A DNA stretch of 64,000 nt from NCBI RefSeq assembly GCF_000298315.2, contig NZ_AEYE02000011.1, forward strand, positions 1 through 64,000, written 5' to 3'. Under the pieces are notes generated by a model. The model ran no database searches, was not told the origin of the DNA, and saw only the letters and a program-made list of their open reading frames with translations. This DNA comes from Rhizobium grahamii CCGE 502. GTDB taxonomy: Bacteria > Pseudomonadota > Alphaproteobacteria > Rhizobiales > Rhizobiaceae. The first letter of the stretch is position 1; every line of letters begins with the position of its first letter. Positions 20,171 through 27,417 of the stretch are shown piece after piece. Both the position numbers and the translations under genes were made by a program.

Positions 20171-20815
20171 ATGGTTCACGAGCATATCGACACCGTCGAT
20201 GCATTGATGGCGCATTATGTCGCCGGATCTCTTCCTGAGCCGGCACGCGTATTGGTGGAATCGCATCTCGAAATGAAGTCCGATCATCGCTGGCTGGTGA
20301 GAGATCTTGAATCGCTGAGCGGCGAGGCCCTGGAAGACATTTCGGAGGCTGCGATCAGCGAGCGCGACGCACGGCTCGCCGCTATCTTCGCCTCCGCGCC
20401 GCCTGCCGAGGATGCACCGACCGATCTGCAGCCCTCCCGTGGGGGCTTCCCGAGAGCGATTCGTAATTTGGTCGGATATGACGTTGATACGGTGCCGTGG
20501 AAGACGAAGCTGCCGGGCTTCAAGGAATACTCCATCGATATCGACGGCTGCGAGGCGAGCCTGATGTGGATCAGGCCGGGGCGGGCACTGCCCTCACACA
20601 CACACAAGGGAACGGAACTCACCTTGATCTTAGACGGCGCGTTCAATGATGCGCGCGGCCGTTTCGGACCTGGCGATATCTCAATTGCCGACGAGAGCGT
20701 TGACCATAGGCCGGTTGCCGAAAAGGAGCGTCCGTGTATCGCGTTCATCGTTCTTGACGCTCCGGTCAAGCTGACTGGGTCTTTCCGGCAGCTCATTGGT
20801 GACCTCATCGGCTGA
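20171..20815 (+). CDS. ChrR-like anti-sigma/cupin protein lacking the zinc cysteines
   Basis: The product is 214 aa. The N-terminal part (DALMAHYVAGSLPEPARVLVESHLEM) matches the anti-sigma domain of ChrR. The C-terminal part is a ChrR cupin with metal ligands in LPSHTHKGTELTLILDG and a later His in VDHRPV. The usual H-x3-C-x2-C zinc motif is changed to HLEMKSDH, with neither Cys present. No ECF sigma gene is adjacent. The ATG at 20171 fits the family; an upstream in-frame start at 20018 would add 51 unlikely residues. The following SDR gene is of a type often found in ChrR regulons. Confidence 0.8.
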   Translation: MVHEHIDTVDALMAHYVAGSLPEPARVLVESHLEMKSDHRWLVRDLESLSGEALEDISEAAISERDARLAAIFASAPPAEDAPTDLQPSRGGFPRAIRNLVGYDVDTVPWKTKLPGFKEYSIDIDGCEASLMWIRPGRALPSHTHKGTELTLILDGAFNDARGRFGPGDISIADESVDHRPVAEKERPCIAFIVLDAPVKLTGSFRQLIGDLIG

Positions 20816-20914
20816 AAGCAGCCACAATGGGGTGATAAAAGGGTTGAAACCGGGAGATGGCGAGGAGCTCCCGTACCTTTTTGACGTTCACAAGAACGGC
20901 CCGGAGGAGATGTC

Positions 20915-21748
20915 ATGCAAGCTTTCGTTGCTCGTCCTGAACATGGAATAGCTTGGATATCAGGCGCAAGTTCTGGAATTGGGCGAGCGCTGGCACTGAA
21001 GCTTGCGGGAGATGGGTACAAGGTCGCGGTGACGGCTCGCGATCATGAAAAGCTTGCCGAGTTGCAGGCCGAGGCGTCAGACTTTTCCGGCAGCATTATT
21101 GTACTCGACGGTGACGTCACTAACGCCGAAGACATGGAGCATGTCCTTGCTTCAATCGAATACGAGCATGGCACGCTCGCGCTCGCCGTCTTCAATGCGG
21201 GCGTCAATCTGCCTGTGCATGCGGAGGAGCTGAAGCTCGTTGATTTCGAGAAGAGTTTCGCGGTCAACCTGCAAGGCGTTGTGAACTGCCTTATCCCCGC
21301 CGTACGACACATGAAGGCAAAGGGGCAAGGCCAAATCGCCATCGTTTCGTCCGTTTCGGGCTATGGCGGCCTGCCGACGAACGCCGCTTACGGCGCAACG
21401 AACGCCGCCTTGATCAATATGGCGGAGAGCCTGAAGTTCGATCTCGACAAGATGGGTATCCGCATACAACTCATCAATCCGGGTTTCGTCGACACCCTGG
21501 CGACGAAGGGGAGCGAGTACCCTTTACCGTCGATGATTTCGGTAGATGAAGCCGCCGAGCATATTTCGGCGGGTCTCAAGTCTCAGAGTTTCGAGGTTAC
21601 CTTTCCGAAGCGCTTCAGCTACATGATGAAGCTCATCAATCTTCTGCCCTACGCTCTGTATTTTCGGCTCATCAATCGCTTTACTGGCTGGCGCGAACGG
21701 CCGCTAAAAAAGCGCGGACGTCCGGCCGTGGCGCATCCTGCAGAGTGA
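20915..21748 (+). CDS. SDR-family protein with altered catalytic lysine
   Basis: The product is 277 aa. ISGASSGIGRALALKLAG binds the nucleotide, NAG is present, and the catalytic Ser is in IVSSVSGYGG. The YxxxK motif reads YGATN, so the lysine is replaced by asparagine (codon AAC). The C-terminal extension (about residues 225-277) is basic and hydrophobic (LINLLPYALYFRLINRF), suggesting membrane contact. It starts 99 bases after the ChrR-like gene. It may be catalytically altered or inactive. Confidence 0.85.
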   Translation: MQAFVARPEHGIAWISGASSGIGRALALKLAGDGYKVAVTARDHEKLAELQAEASDFSGSIIVLDGDVTNAEDMEHVLASIEYEHGTLALAVFNAGVNLPVHAEELKLVDFEKSFAVNLQGVVNCLIPAVRHMKAKGQGQIAIVSSVSGYGGLPTNAAYGATNAALINMAESLKFDLDKMGIRIQLINPGFVDTLATKGSEYPLPSMISVDEAAEHISAGLKSQSFEVTFPKRFSYMMKLINLLPYALYFRLINRFTGWRERPLKKRGRPAVAHPAE

Positions 21749-22142
21749 GTTGGGCCTAGAGGCAACGACGAGGCGGATGGCGGCCAGACAGGAGGTCATC
21801 TGTCGGATCGGACGCCATCCGCTCTCGTCGACTCCGCGCAAAGACGACCTACCGGACGTCTATATTTCCAGCGCGGAAGCCTGCTTCACATCAAAACTCG
21901 CAGAGCCCTTTGAAGCGCTCACCACCCCATGGGGCGCAGTCTAACCCGAAACGAAAGTCTCTGACCAGTGACAAATTCGATCCATCGCCCAGGCGGTCGG
22001 AAGCGCGCCGGAAGGAAGCGCTGGCCGCCGAGGTGCAGGCCGAAGACCCGTGCAGTGCCGGTGTTTTTGCTTGTTACGGAACAACGGCAGGCTTGGATCT
22101 GAAATCTCAGTCCTATGGGCGGATTTTTCCGGGCGCTCGCAA
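21749..22142. other. Gap with no supported gene
   Basis: About 390 bases follow the SDR gene. Only short or low-quality open frames are present and none has a convincing ribosome site or family match. I see no RNA gene. Confidence 0.5.
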
Positions 22143-22172
22143 ACGAAAGGGCCGGTCAAGCCGGCCCTTTCG
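22143..22172. terminator. Strong hairpin terminator
   Basis: CGAAAGGGCCGG, TCAA, then GCCGGCCCTTTCG: a perfect stem just after the end of the minus-strand exported-protein gene, with A/T on both flanks. Confidence 0.8.
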
Positions 22173-22191
22173 GAAAACAGGGTGTGTTAGA

Positions 22192-22521
22192 TCAGTTGTC
22201 GTATTCGCGGCAGGCGTCACTAATGGATGCACCGCTCTCACCACCTCGTGTGTCCACTCCCGAATTCGCCTGTGGCATGCCCGGGCAGTCCATTGCCTTG
22301 GGCTGCGGCGTGATGCTCTGCGTCGTTGTCGGATCAACCGGCGCGACAACGATCGGATGAGTGCCGTTGTCGCTGCTTGTATAATCGCCCGACTGGGTGC
22401 TGGAGCTTGGATTTGTCGAGCCGCCGTTCGTCGGGCCGATTGGATCAGGATTGGATTGGGCAAATGCAGAGGTTGCCAGACCCGCGGCAAAAATTGCCGC
22501 CGCTATCATCGGACTACGCAT
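22192..22521 (-). CDS. Small exported protein of unknown function
   Basis: The product is 109 aa. A clear Sec signal (SPMIAAAIFAAGLATSAFAQ, cleavage after AFA) is followed by a low-complexity Ser/Thr/Gly/Pro region and a C-terminal segment with two Cys (MDCPGMPQ, SDACREYDN) that may pair. AAGGAAG precedes the ATG at 22521. I do not recognise a family. Confidence 0.7.
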   Translation of the reverse strand: MRSPMIAAAIFAAGLATSAFAQSNPDPIGPTNGGSTNPSSSTQSGDYTSSDNGTHPIVVAPVDPTTTQSITPQPKAMDCPGMPQANSGVDTRGGESGASISDACREYDN

Positions 22522-22787
22522 AGGAACTTCCTTTTTGTCGTCGTTTTTCGTCTGGGTGACATGGGCAAAACCCATCGGCAAAAGCATTGTTCCGAAGTTT
22601 TTATCCACTAAAGCGCGGATTTTCGGCAGTTGCCCAACCTTGGCGGGCGGGTGCCTGCATCACGCACCATTGATTCCCTTTGATGCGGCGCATCCGTCGA
22701 TAAGGTCATGGGTGATTTCGGAAAAAGAAAAGAGCGGCTCGAAACTCGAACCGCTCTTGTAAGTGTTCAGCAAATCGCTGAGAAAAC

Positions 22788-22862
22788 TGGCTCCCCGGGC
22801 CGGATTCGAACCGGCGACCTGTCGATTAACAGTCGAATGCTCTACCGCTGAGCTACCAGGGA
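22788..22862 (-). tRNA. tRNA-Asn (anticodon GUU)
   Basis: It is a 75-nt cloverleaf with acceptor stem TCCCTGG against CCGGGGA (one G-U pair), D-arm AGCTCAGCGGTAGAGC, anticodon loop CTGTTAA and T-arm GGTTCGAATCC. CCA is encoded at 22788-22790. Confidence 0.97.
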
Positions 22863-22979
22863 TCACCGCTTGCCGCGGCGTGAGTGGCCTAATACAAACG
22901 CTTGCCCGATTTGCCAAGCGGTTTTTTCAAAAAAATGACATCCGCTTGTATTTGCTCTGTATAACCCCATCTCCAGTCG

Positions 22980-23270
22980 ATGACTGAAACACATGATACC
23001 ACGGGAAAAAGAAGCGCCAAGCGCTTTGGCATCGACCACACCACCGGTCGCCTCATTCTGGGCTCCATAAGTATCCCGCTGCCGCAGTCGCGCATTGCCC
23101 GACTGACGATTGGGGTGCTGCTGATCTTTGGCGGCGTTTTGGGTTTTTTGCCGGTTCTCGGCTTCTGGATGCTGCCGCTCGGGTTCATCCTGCTGTCGCA
23201 CGACCTTCATCTCGTACGCCGGATGCGGCGGCGTTTTTCGGTCTGGTGGACGAAGAGGCGTCAATCTTGA
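22980..23270 (+). CDS. Small inner-membrane protein
   Basis: The product is 96 aa with a polar N-terminus and two hydrophobic helices (about residues 41-58 and 60-74) separated by FLPVLGFW. It ends in a strongly basic tail (LVRRMRRRFSVWWTKRRQS). This fits a small two-helix membrane protein with both ends inside by the positive-inside rule. Homologues in rhizobia are sometimes mislabelled as tryptophan synthase; nothing here supports that. Confidence 0.7.
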   Translation: MTETHDTTGKRSAKRFGIDHTTGRLILGSISIPLPQSRIARLTIGVLLIFGGVLGFLPVLGFWMLPLGFILLSHDLHLVRRMRRRFSVWWTKRRQS

Positions 23271-23385
23271 AGCGATGAACGAGGGCACTGGAGCCCGGCC
23301 TGCATCGAGGAACCTTGGACCGCGCCGGGCGTTATGGAAGTAGGCGTAAGTGTCGTAAGCATACAGGAAATGAGAAGGTGCTGGA

Positions 23386-23832
23386 ATGAAGAAACTTGCG
23401 GTATTGGTGTTGGCGATTGCGACAAGCCTGGCTGGCGTCGGTCCGTCTTTTGCAGAGAACTCCGGCGATGAGCACTCAGCTCAAAGCCGCGGTGGTTTCG
23501 GAGATTCCGGAGTGCGAAACAGCCGCGGCTTCGATCGCTGCAGCATCTATCGTTGTGGCGGTTACCGCCATGGCGGCTATGGAAATAGGTACTACGGAAA
23601 CCGCTATCACGATGGCTATTACCGCCATCATGACAACGATGCTGGCGCACTGATTGGCGGACTTGCAGCCGGTGCAATCATCGGTGGTCTGATCGCGTCG
23701 CAGCCGCAGGCTGGACCGGTGGGTAATTCGCACGTCGATTGGTGTTACAGCCGCTACCGGTCTTACCGGGCATATGACAACACCTATCAGCCGTATTACG
23801 GTCCGCGGCGGCAGTGCTATTCGCCTTACTAG
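23386..23832 (+). CDS. BA14K-family exported protein
   Basis: The product is 148 aa. It has a Sec signal (residues 1-23, ending PSFA), a Gly/Tyr/His/Arg-rich region, a Gly/Ala hydrophobic stretch ([18 protein letters not shown]) and a C-terminal BA14K motif ([19 protein letters not shown] followed by CYSPY). The family includes an immunoreactive Brucella protein. It is probably envelope-associated; the molecular role is unknown. Confidence 0.85.
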   Translation: MKKLAVLVLAIATSLAGVGPSFAENSGDEHSAQSRGGFGDSGVRNSRGFDRCSIYRCGGYRHGGYGNRYYGNRYHDGYYRHHDNDAGALIGGLAAGAIIGGLIASQPQAGPVGNSHVDWCYSRYRSYRAYDNTYQPYYGPRRQCYSPY

Positions 23833-23955
23833 AGGTTGACCACAGAAACCGACGGTGTGACATCGGAAATCCCGGCGGTTTTTCAACAAGCCCCTTGCAC
23901 TCGATTTCTATTCATTCTAAATGCCCGCCAACGCTTCGGTGACGAGGTGTCGTGA

Positions 23956-24029
23956 GGCCTCGTGGCGGAGTGGTGACGCAGAGGACTGCAAATCCTTGTA
24001 CCCCGGTTCAATTCCGGGCGAGGCCTCCA
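23956..24029 (+). tRNA. tRNA-Cys (anticodon GCA), integration target
   Basis: It is 74 nt long. The acceptor stem is GGCCTCG against CGAGGCC, the anticodon loop contains GCA, the T-arm is GGTTCAATTCC, and CCA is encoded at 24027-24029. From the anticodon stem to just past the CCA it is identical to 42985-43031, so the 3' half seen here was supplied by the integrated element. Confidence 0.97.
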
Positions 24030-24032
24030 AAA
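23986..24032 (+). repeat. attL core, 47-bp direct repeat
   Basis: The repeat runs from the anticodon stem of tRNA-Cys through CCA and AA. It is identical base for base to 42985-43031. Confidence 0.92.
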
Positions 24033-24057
24033 GTTTCTTGAATAAATTCAATGGTTT

Positions 24058-24090
24058 ACGGCGCTCCTCTCGGGGCGCCGTTCTGTTTTC
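24058..24090 (+). terminator. Probable tRNA-Cys terminator
   Basis: ACGGCGC (24058-24064) pairs with GCGCCGT (24075-24081), followed by TCTGTTTTC. It lies inside the left end of the element, so the element supplies the terminator. Confidence 0.7.
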
Positions 24091-24191
24091 ATGTTGCAGC
24101 ATGTTGCAAAGAAATTCCCCGCATTTCCGGGCTTTTCAAAATGGTCCCGGCAAATCCATGCAACATGATTTGCAACATGATTTTGCAACTT
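24091..24191. repeat. Left arm-type repeats (TGCAACAT)
   Basis: ATGTTGCA occurs at 24091 and 24101. Its reverse complement TGCAACAT occurs at 24159 and 24171, and a near copy TGCAACTT at 24184. Spacing is 10-13 bases within each cluster. The same octamer occurs twice near attR, which fits arm sites for a tyrosine integrase. Confidence 0.7.
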
Positions 24192-24245
24192 GGTGGGCAT
24201 CGCTCAACGAGGGGCGGTGGGGCAAAGTTTTCCACAGGGTTGCTT

Positions 24246-24752
24246 TCAGTCGTCCGCGCCGGTCTTGGAACTTTTCCTTTTTCTGCGGCTTGGGCGGGAG
24301 GACTTGTTCCCCGGAATAAACTTATAAAGGCCGAGTTCATCTTCTCGGCCGGCTTTCAAATCCTCGACGACCCTATCGAGTTGCTGATCTCTCTTTTCGT
24401 CCGCCTGGGGGTTGGGAACGTGTCGGTATCGCTTAGATCCGCCGTTGCCATCTGGAACAGACCACGTGAGGTGAACGCGGTCTCTCGCCCTTAAGTGACG
24501 ATCGTTTTCCCTCGGCGGTTGGATACCAAAAATCGTAACCCATTCCCCTCTGAGAAAGCGAATGGCCGATGCGATCACCGGATCGAGCCCCTGATGTCCC
24601 TGATCGCGGTCCAAAACACTTAGAATTTTTTTCATTTGGTCGTCAGGTTTCGCCTGGGAACGAATGAAGTTTAGAAGCTCACGATTTTCGCGGCGAATAA
24701 GCTCGAGCTTGTGCTCGCGGGAGGCAGCAGCCCTGCCCAACTCCCGCGCCAA
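24246..24752 (-). CDS. Hypothetical protein of the element
   Basis: The product is up to 168 aa if the TTG at 24752 is used; no clear ribosome site is seen and the start is uncertain (an ATG lies at codon 41). The N-terminal third is a charged helix. A middle region has WVTIFGIQPP and RDRVHLTWSVPDGNGG, and the tail is very basic (SSRPSRRKRKSSK). No family is recognised; a nucleic-acid-binding role is possible from the tail only. Confidence 0.5.
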   Translation of the reverse strand: MARELGRAAASREHKLELIRRENRELLNFIRSQAKPDDQMKKILSVLDRDQGHQGLDPVIASAIRFLRGEWVTIFGIQPPRENDRHLRARDRVHLTWSVPDGNGGSKRYRHVPNPQADEKRDQQLDRVVEDLKAGREDELGLYKFIPGNKSSRPSRRKRKSSKTGADD

Positions 24753-24960
24753 TTCAAGAATGAGAGGGTGTGGTGGCGGTAGTTTTTATCGATCTGCTGA
24801 TCCCGTCATCGCTTCAGGCTCCTCGCTCGGTTACTGACCACGGCAACGATGAAGTGCCAGAATGGCCAAAACGGGCCGCATCCGATCTTTCCACATACCC
24901 AATTCGAACTAGCCCGGCCGAGCCGTCGACCGACGGGCCTGCATCGTGTATCGGTCAGGA

Positions 24961-25173
24961 ATGACCAGAACAGCAGAACTCAGAGAAGCAATTATCGAAC
25001 TTGCCCGAGCCAAGGCCGAGCCGGGGCAGCCGGTCAATCTGCTCGACCTGGGGCCGACGCTTGTCGTCGAGAGGAACTACTCGCAGGATGAAGTAGTCAA
25101 CGCCCTGTTCGGCCTACAGGCGGACGGCGTGATCCAAATGCTCGAAGGCAATCGGATGGTCATCGTCAGATAG
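24961..25173 (+). CDS. Small hypothetical protein
   Basis: The product is 70 aa. The pattern NYSQDEVVNALFGLQADGVIQMLEGNRMVIV looks like a small winged-helix-like fold, but no family is recognised. GTG at 24946 is an alternative start; AGGA is too close to the ATG at 24961 to decide. It is followed by two more plus-strand genes. Confidence 0.5.
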   Translation: MTRTAELREAIIELARAKAEPGQPVNLLDLGPTLVVERNYSQDEVVNALFGLQADGVIQMLEGNRMVIVR

Positions 25174-25237
25174 AAGATAATCCAGATGTACGGCGCTATG
25201 GGAACTTTTCGTGCAACCTAAGTTTATGGAATTTTAA

Positions 25238-25471
25238 ATGTACACGTTTGCGAACTTCACATTTCTTGGCCCGAGGGATTTTAAAGGGACGGTTGATCAG
25301 GCGTTAGCCACGGCAATGCTCCTGAACGTTTCTGCATCACCTTGGGGCGCTTCATCGATACGGATTTCCGGCACGCCGTCGAGCGATCCGCGAATTTCGA
25401 GTTTCATCGATGCCCTGCAATACGTTCCTTATGACCCCAACCAGCAGGGCGATCTGGCAGATGACATCTAA
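25238..25471 (+). CDS. Small hypothetical protein
   Basis: The product is 77 aa with an acidic C-terminus. The ribosome site is weak. Its last codons overlap the start of the next gene (ATG at 25461 lies in the final GATGACATC), which suggests coupled translation and supports it being real. Confidence 0.5.
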   Translation: MYTFANFTFLGPRDFKGTVDQALATAMLLNVSASPWGASSIRISGTPSSDPRISSFIDALQYVPYDPNQQGDLADDI

Positions 25472-26321
25472 AGCTGGTGAGGAAACCACAATCAAGACCG
25501 CTAAACAGCCGGCAGGGCGGTCGCGTACGATGGTCATAGCCGGCCTGGGAACTGCAGCCTTTCTGATTGGAGCCGGCTTGCTCGGTTGGTTCGCTCATGC
25601 CGGGAGTTGTAGCTCACTGGGAACGTACTCGTGCATGACTGCCGCCGACTGGGGGGATTTCATAGGGGGTGTGTTTGCCCCGGTCGCCTTCATCTGGCTT
25701 GTCGCAGCAGTATGGATACAATCCCAGGAGCTTTCCGAGCAGAGAGAAGAATTGCGGCTGACGCGTTTGGAGTTCGAAGCGAACCGGGGCGTAATGAAAC
25801 AGCAGGCAGAAGAGGCGAAGCGACAGGCAGAATACATCGAAGAGCAGACGAAGTTGCTTCGCGAAGAGGCACATTCCCGTAAAAGGGATGAAAACCTGAC
25901 CTCATTTTCCTCTCTAATCTCGCGCTTTATCGATTTCAGTCGGGAGGTCAGCGACAATGTCGTTTACCGAATTGGCCCGGACACCGACAGTATATTCCAA
26001 AGGTACATTTCCGCGGGTGTAACTCAGGAACGTTACATTTCTCAGAACTATAAGCATATGAAGGAGACGCTAAGGCACGTAAATATTGGCGAAATCATAG
26101 TGGTCGGTGAGGAATTATTTGAAGAGGCATTCATTTATATTTACAGCGCTGAAGAGATACTAGAAAGTATCCCTTATCACGCTAGGGTGTCTTGGAAACG
26201 AAGCAAGCTTCGAGCGCTGATTGACCTATATTGTCAAATTATTGTCCACGGCGTCCAGTTTGAACACCTGCGACACTATGCGTCTGCCCGAGAAACCCGC
26301 ATGTCACATCTAAGCAGGTAG
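25461..26321 (+). CDS. Membrane-anchored coiled-coil protein, possible antiphage effector
   Basis: The product is 286 aa. Two hydrophobic helices (about residues 22-46 and 62-84, the second being DFIGGVFAPVAFIWLVAAVWI) precede a coiled coil (about 85-140, SEQREELRLTRLEFEANRG onward). A soluble helical domain of about 140 residues follows. This layout recurs in putative phage abortive-infection proteins (AbiC-like) found in mobile elements, where WGDF-type residues precede helix 2. The match is by pattern only. Codon use is more AT-rich towards the 3' end. It lies 2.5 kb from Thoeris in the same cargo region. Confidence 0.55.
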   Translation: MTSKAGEETTIKTAKQPAGRSRTMVIAGLGTAAFLIGAGLLGWFAHAGSCSSLGTYSCMTAADWGDFIGGVFAPVAFIWLVAAVWIQSQELSEQREELRLTRLEFEANRGVMKQQAEEAKRQAEYIEEQTKLLREEAHSRKRDENLTSFSSLISRFIDFSREVSDNVVYRIGPDTDSIFQRYISAGVTQERYISQNYKHMKETLRHVNIGEIIVVGEELFEEAFIYIYSAEEILESIPYHARVSWKRSKLRALIDLYCQIIVHGVQFEHLRHYASARETRMSHLSR

Positions 26322-26450
26322 GCTTTTCTCAATCTCGAAGACGGTACCATTATCTTGAGCCTCACGCAGTCCCTTGTACGAGGCGTGACGCAGCTTTCCG
26401 TCATGCGTCCAGGCGCGATAGTCGAACTCGGCGATCAAGGTCGGCTGAAC
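26310..26450 (-). pseudogene. Remnant of an ATP-dependent DNA ligase (LigD-type) C-terminus
   Basis: An open stretch of 46 codons on the minus strand, with a TAG directly before it, encodes VQPTLIAEFDYRAWTHDG then KLRHASYKGLRE and ends EIEKSLPA-stop. This resembles the end of the ligase domain of LigD proteins (V-x-P-x-L-x-AE...W-T-x-DG-x-LR...S-x-x-GLRED). Nothing else of the gene remains. It overlaps the 3' end of the plus-strand gene before it by 12 bases. Confidence 0.6.
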
Positions 26451-26557
26451 CTATAATTCGATCGAAGACATTGGAACCAAGGCGATCGATGGAGGTTAAA
26501 GGGCTAGGAACGCGAGTTTGTCTTTCGCTCGCGCCCCCTTTACACAATCCAACTACA

Positions 26558-26585
26558 AGCCCCGAGCGACACCGGGGCTTTTTTT
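26558..26585 (+). terminator. Strong rho-independent terminator, gene upstream not obvious
   Basis: AGCCCCG, loop, CGGGGCT, then seven T. Upstream at about 26496-26541 another stem can form (GGGC..CGCGAG with CTCGCG..CCCC). No coding frame ends here, so a small RNA of roughly 100 bases is possible. Confidence 0.7.
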
Positions 26586-26599
26586 GCGATGCGGACGCT

Positions 26600-26896
26600 C
26601 TAGGTCAACTCGTCAACTGTCAATCGCAGGGCGGCTGCAATGGCCTCGATCGCGTGCCCCGCGGGCTCGCCTCCCTCGATCCTCGCCAGTTCCTCGACGC
26701 TGATCCCTGCCTTCTCGGCGAGGTCGCGGGCGGTCATGCCGCGATGCTCGCGCCAGACCTTGACGAGATTTTCGCCGTCGATCATCCGGTTCACAAACTC
26801 GGCCGGGATGAGTTCTTCCTCGCCCCTGGCCAACCTTTCGTGAAAGGTCCTGACGGCTTCGACATCTGACGCGTCCTCATCCATCCCGGGCTCCAT
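26600..26896 (-). CDS. XRE-type helix-turn-helix protein
   Basis: The product is 98 aa. The helix-turn-helix is at about residues 44-76 (LVKVWREHRGMTARDLAEKAGISVEELARIEGG). The acidic N-terminus with FHERLARGEEELIPAEFVNRMI resembles antitoxin-type XRE proteins. AGGAAAG precedes the ATG. It lies 32 bases after thsB on the same strand and may regulate the Thoeris transcript. No toxin partner is adjacent. Confidence 0.8.
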   Translation of the reverse strand: MEPGMDEDASDVEAVRTFHERLARGEEELIPAEFVNRMIDGENLVKVWREHRGMTARDLAEKAGISVEELARIEGGEPAGHAIEAIAAALRLTVDELT

Positions 26897-26928
26897 CTTT
26901 CCTGCTGCTTCGAAGACGCTGCCAGCAC

Positions 26929-27417
26929 TTATTTTCCGGCAGCCTTCGCCGCGCTTTCAATCCAGGCTGGCAAATTTGTATAGCCGTCATTGTTCACCCA
27001 ATCATACGAGGGGTAAAGCTGGCTGAGGTCGAACTTCACCCCGTTTCTCGTTGTTGTGAAATAGCTAAGCGGATTTTTGCCCGCGTAGTCAGTTCCGTTC
27101 CGAGGGTCCTTCACATTGTGAATTGCGATTGCGATGAGCCCCTTGCCTAATTCGTAGCTGCGCCTGATTTCGTGCAAGACCCAAGGGCGGTCGAAGGTCT
27201 CTCGACCGTAAAGAACAACCGTCACCGACGTTCCATTCATTTGCTCTTCAATCCACCTCTCAATGCCCCCTGCTTTTTTCTTGACTTGCTCGAACTCCGC
27301 TTTGTCGTAGAAGGGCGTTGCCTCTCCTTTCGAGCGGACTACCCAAGAGTTGCGAACTTGCATGACGCGCATAACGTCGCGCTGATAGTGAAAACTAAAG
27401 AAGACCTTGCGTGCCAT
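26929..27417 (-). CDS. thsB: Thoeris TIR-domain protein ThsB
   Basis: The product is 162 aa. The start ARKVFFSFHYQRDVMRV then MQVRNSWVV matches the ThsB/MTH538 TIR-like family. SVTVVLYG and RPWVLHEIRRSYELGKGLIAIAIHN form the TIR core; E83 in WVLHEI is the expected catalytic Glu. In Thoeris, ThsB senses infection and makes a cyclic ADP-ribose isomer from NAD, which activates ThsA. Its ATG directly abuts the thsA stop codon, so the two are co-expressed. It is encoded within the tRNA-Cys element. Confidence 0.9.
   Translation of the reverse strand: MARKVFFSFHYQRDVMRVMQVRNSWVVRSKGEATPFYDKAEFEQVKKKAGGIERWIEEQMNGTSVTVVLYGRETFDRPWVLHEIRRSYELGKGLIAIAIHNVKDPRNGTDYAGKNPLSYFTTTRNGVKFDLSQLYPSYDWVNNDGYTNLPAWIESAAKAAGK

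Noticed and set aside
21910-22611. 233-codon plus-strand frame
   Set aside because: It runs through a hairpin terminator and antisense to the exported-protein gene, which has a clear signal peptide and ribosome site.
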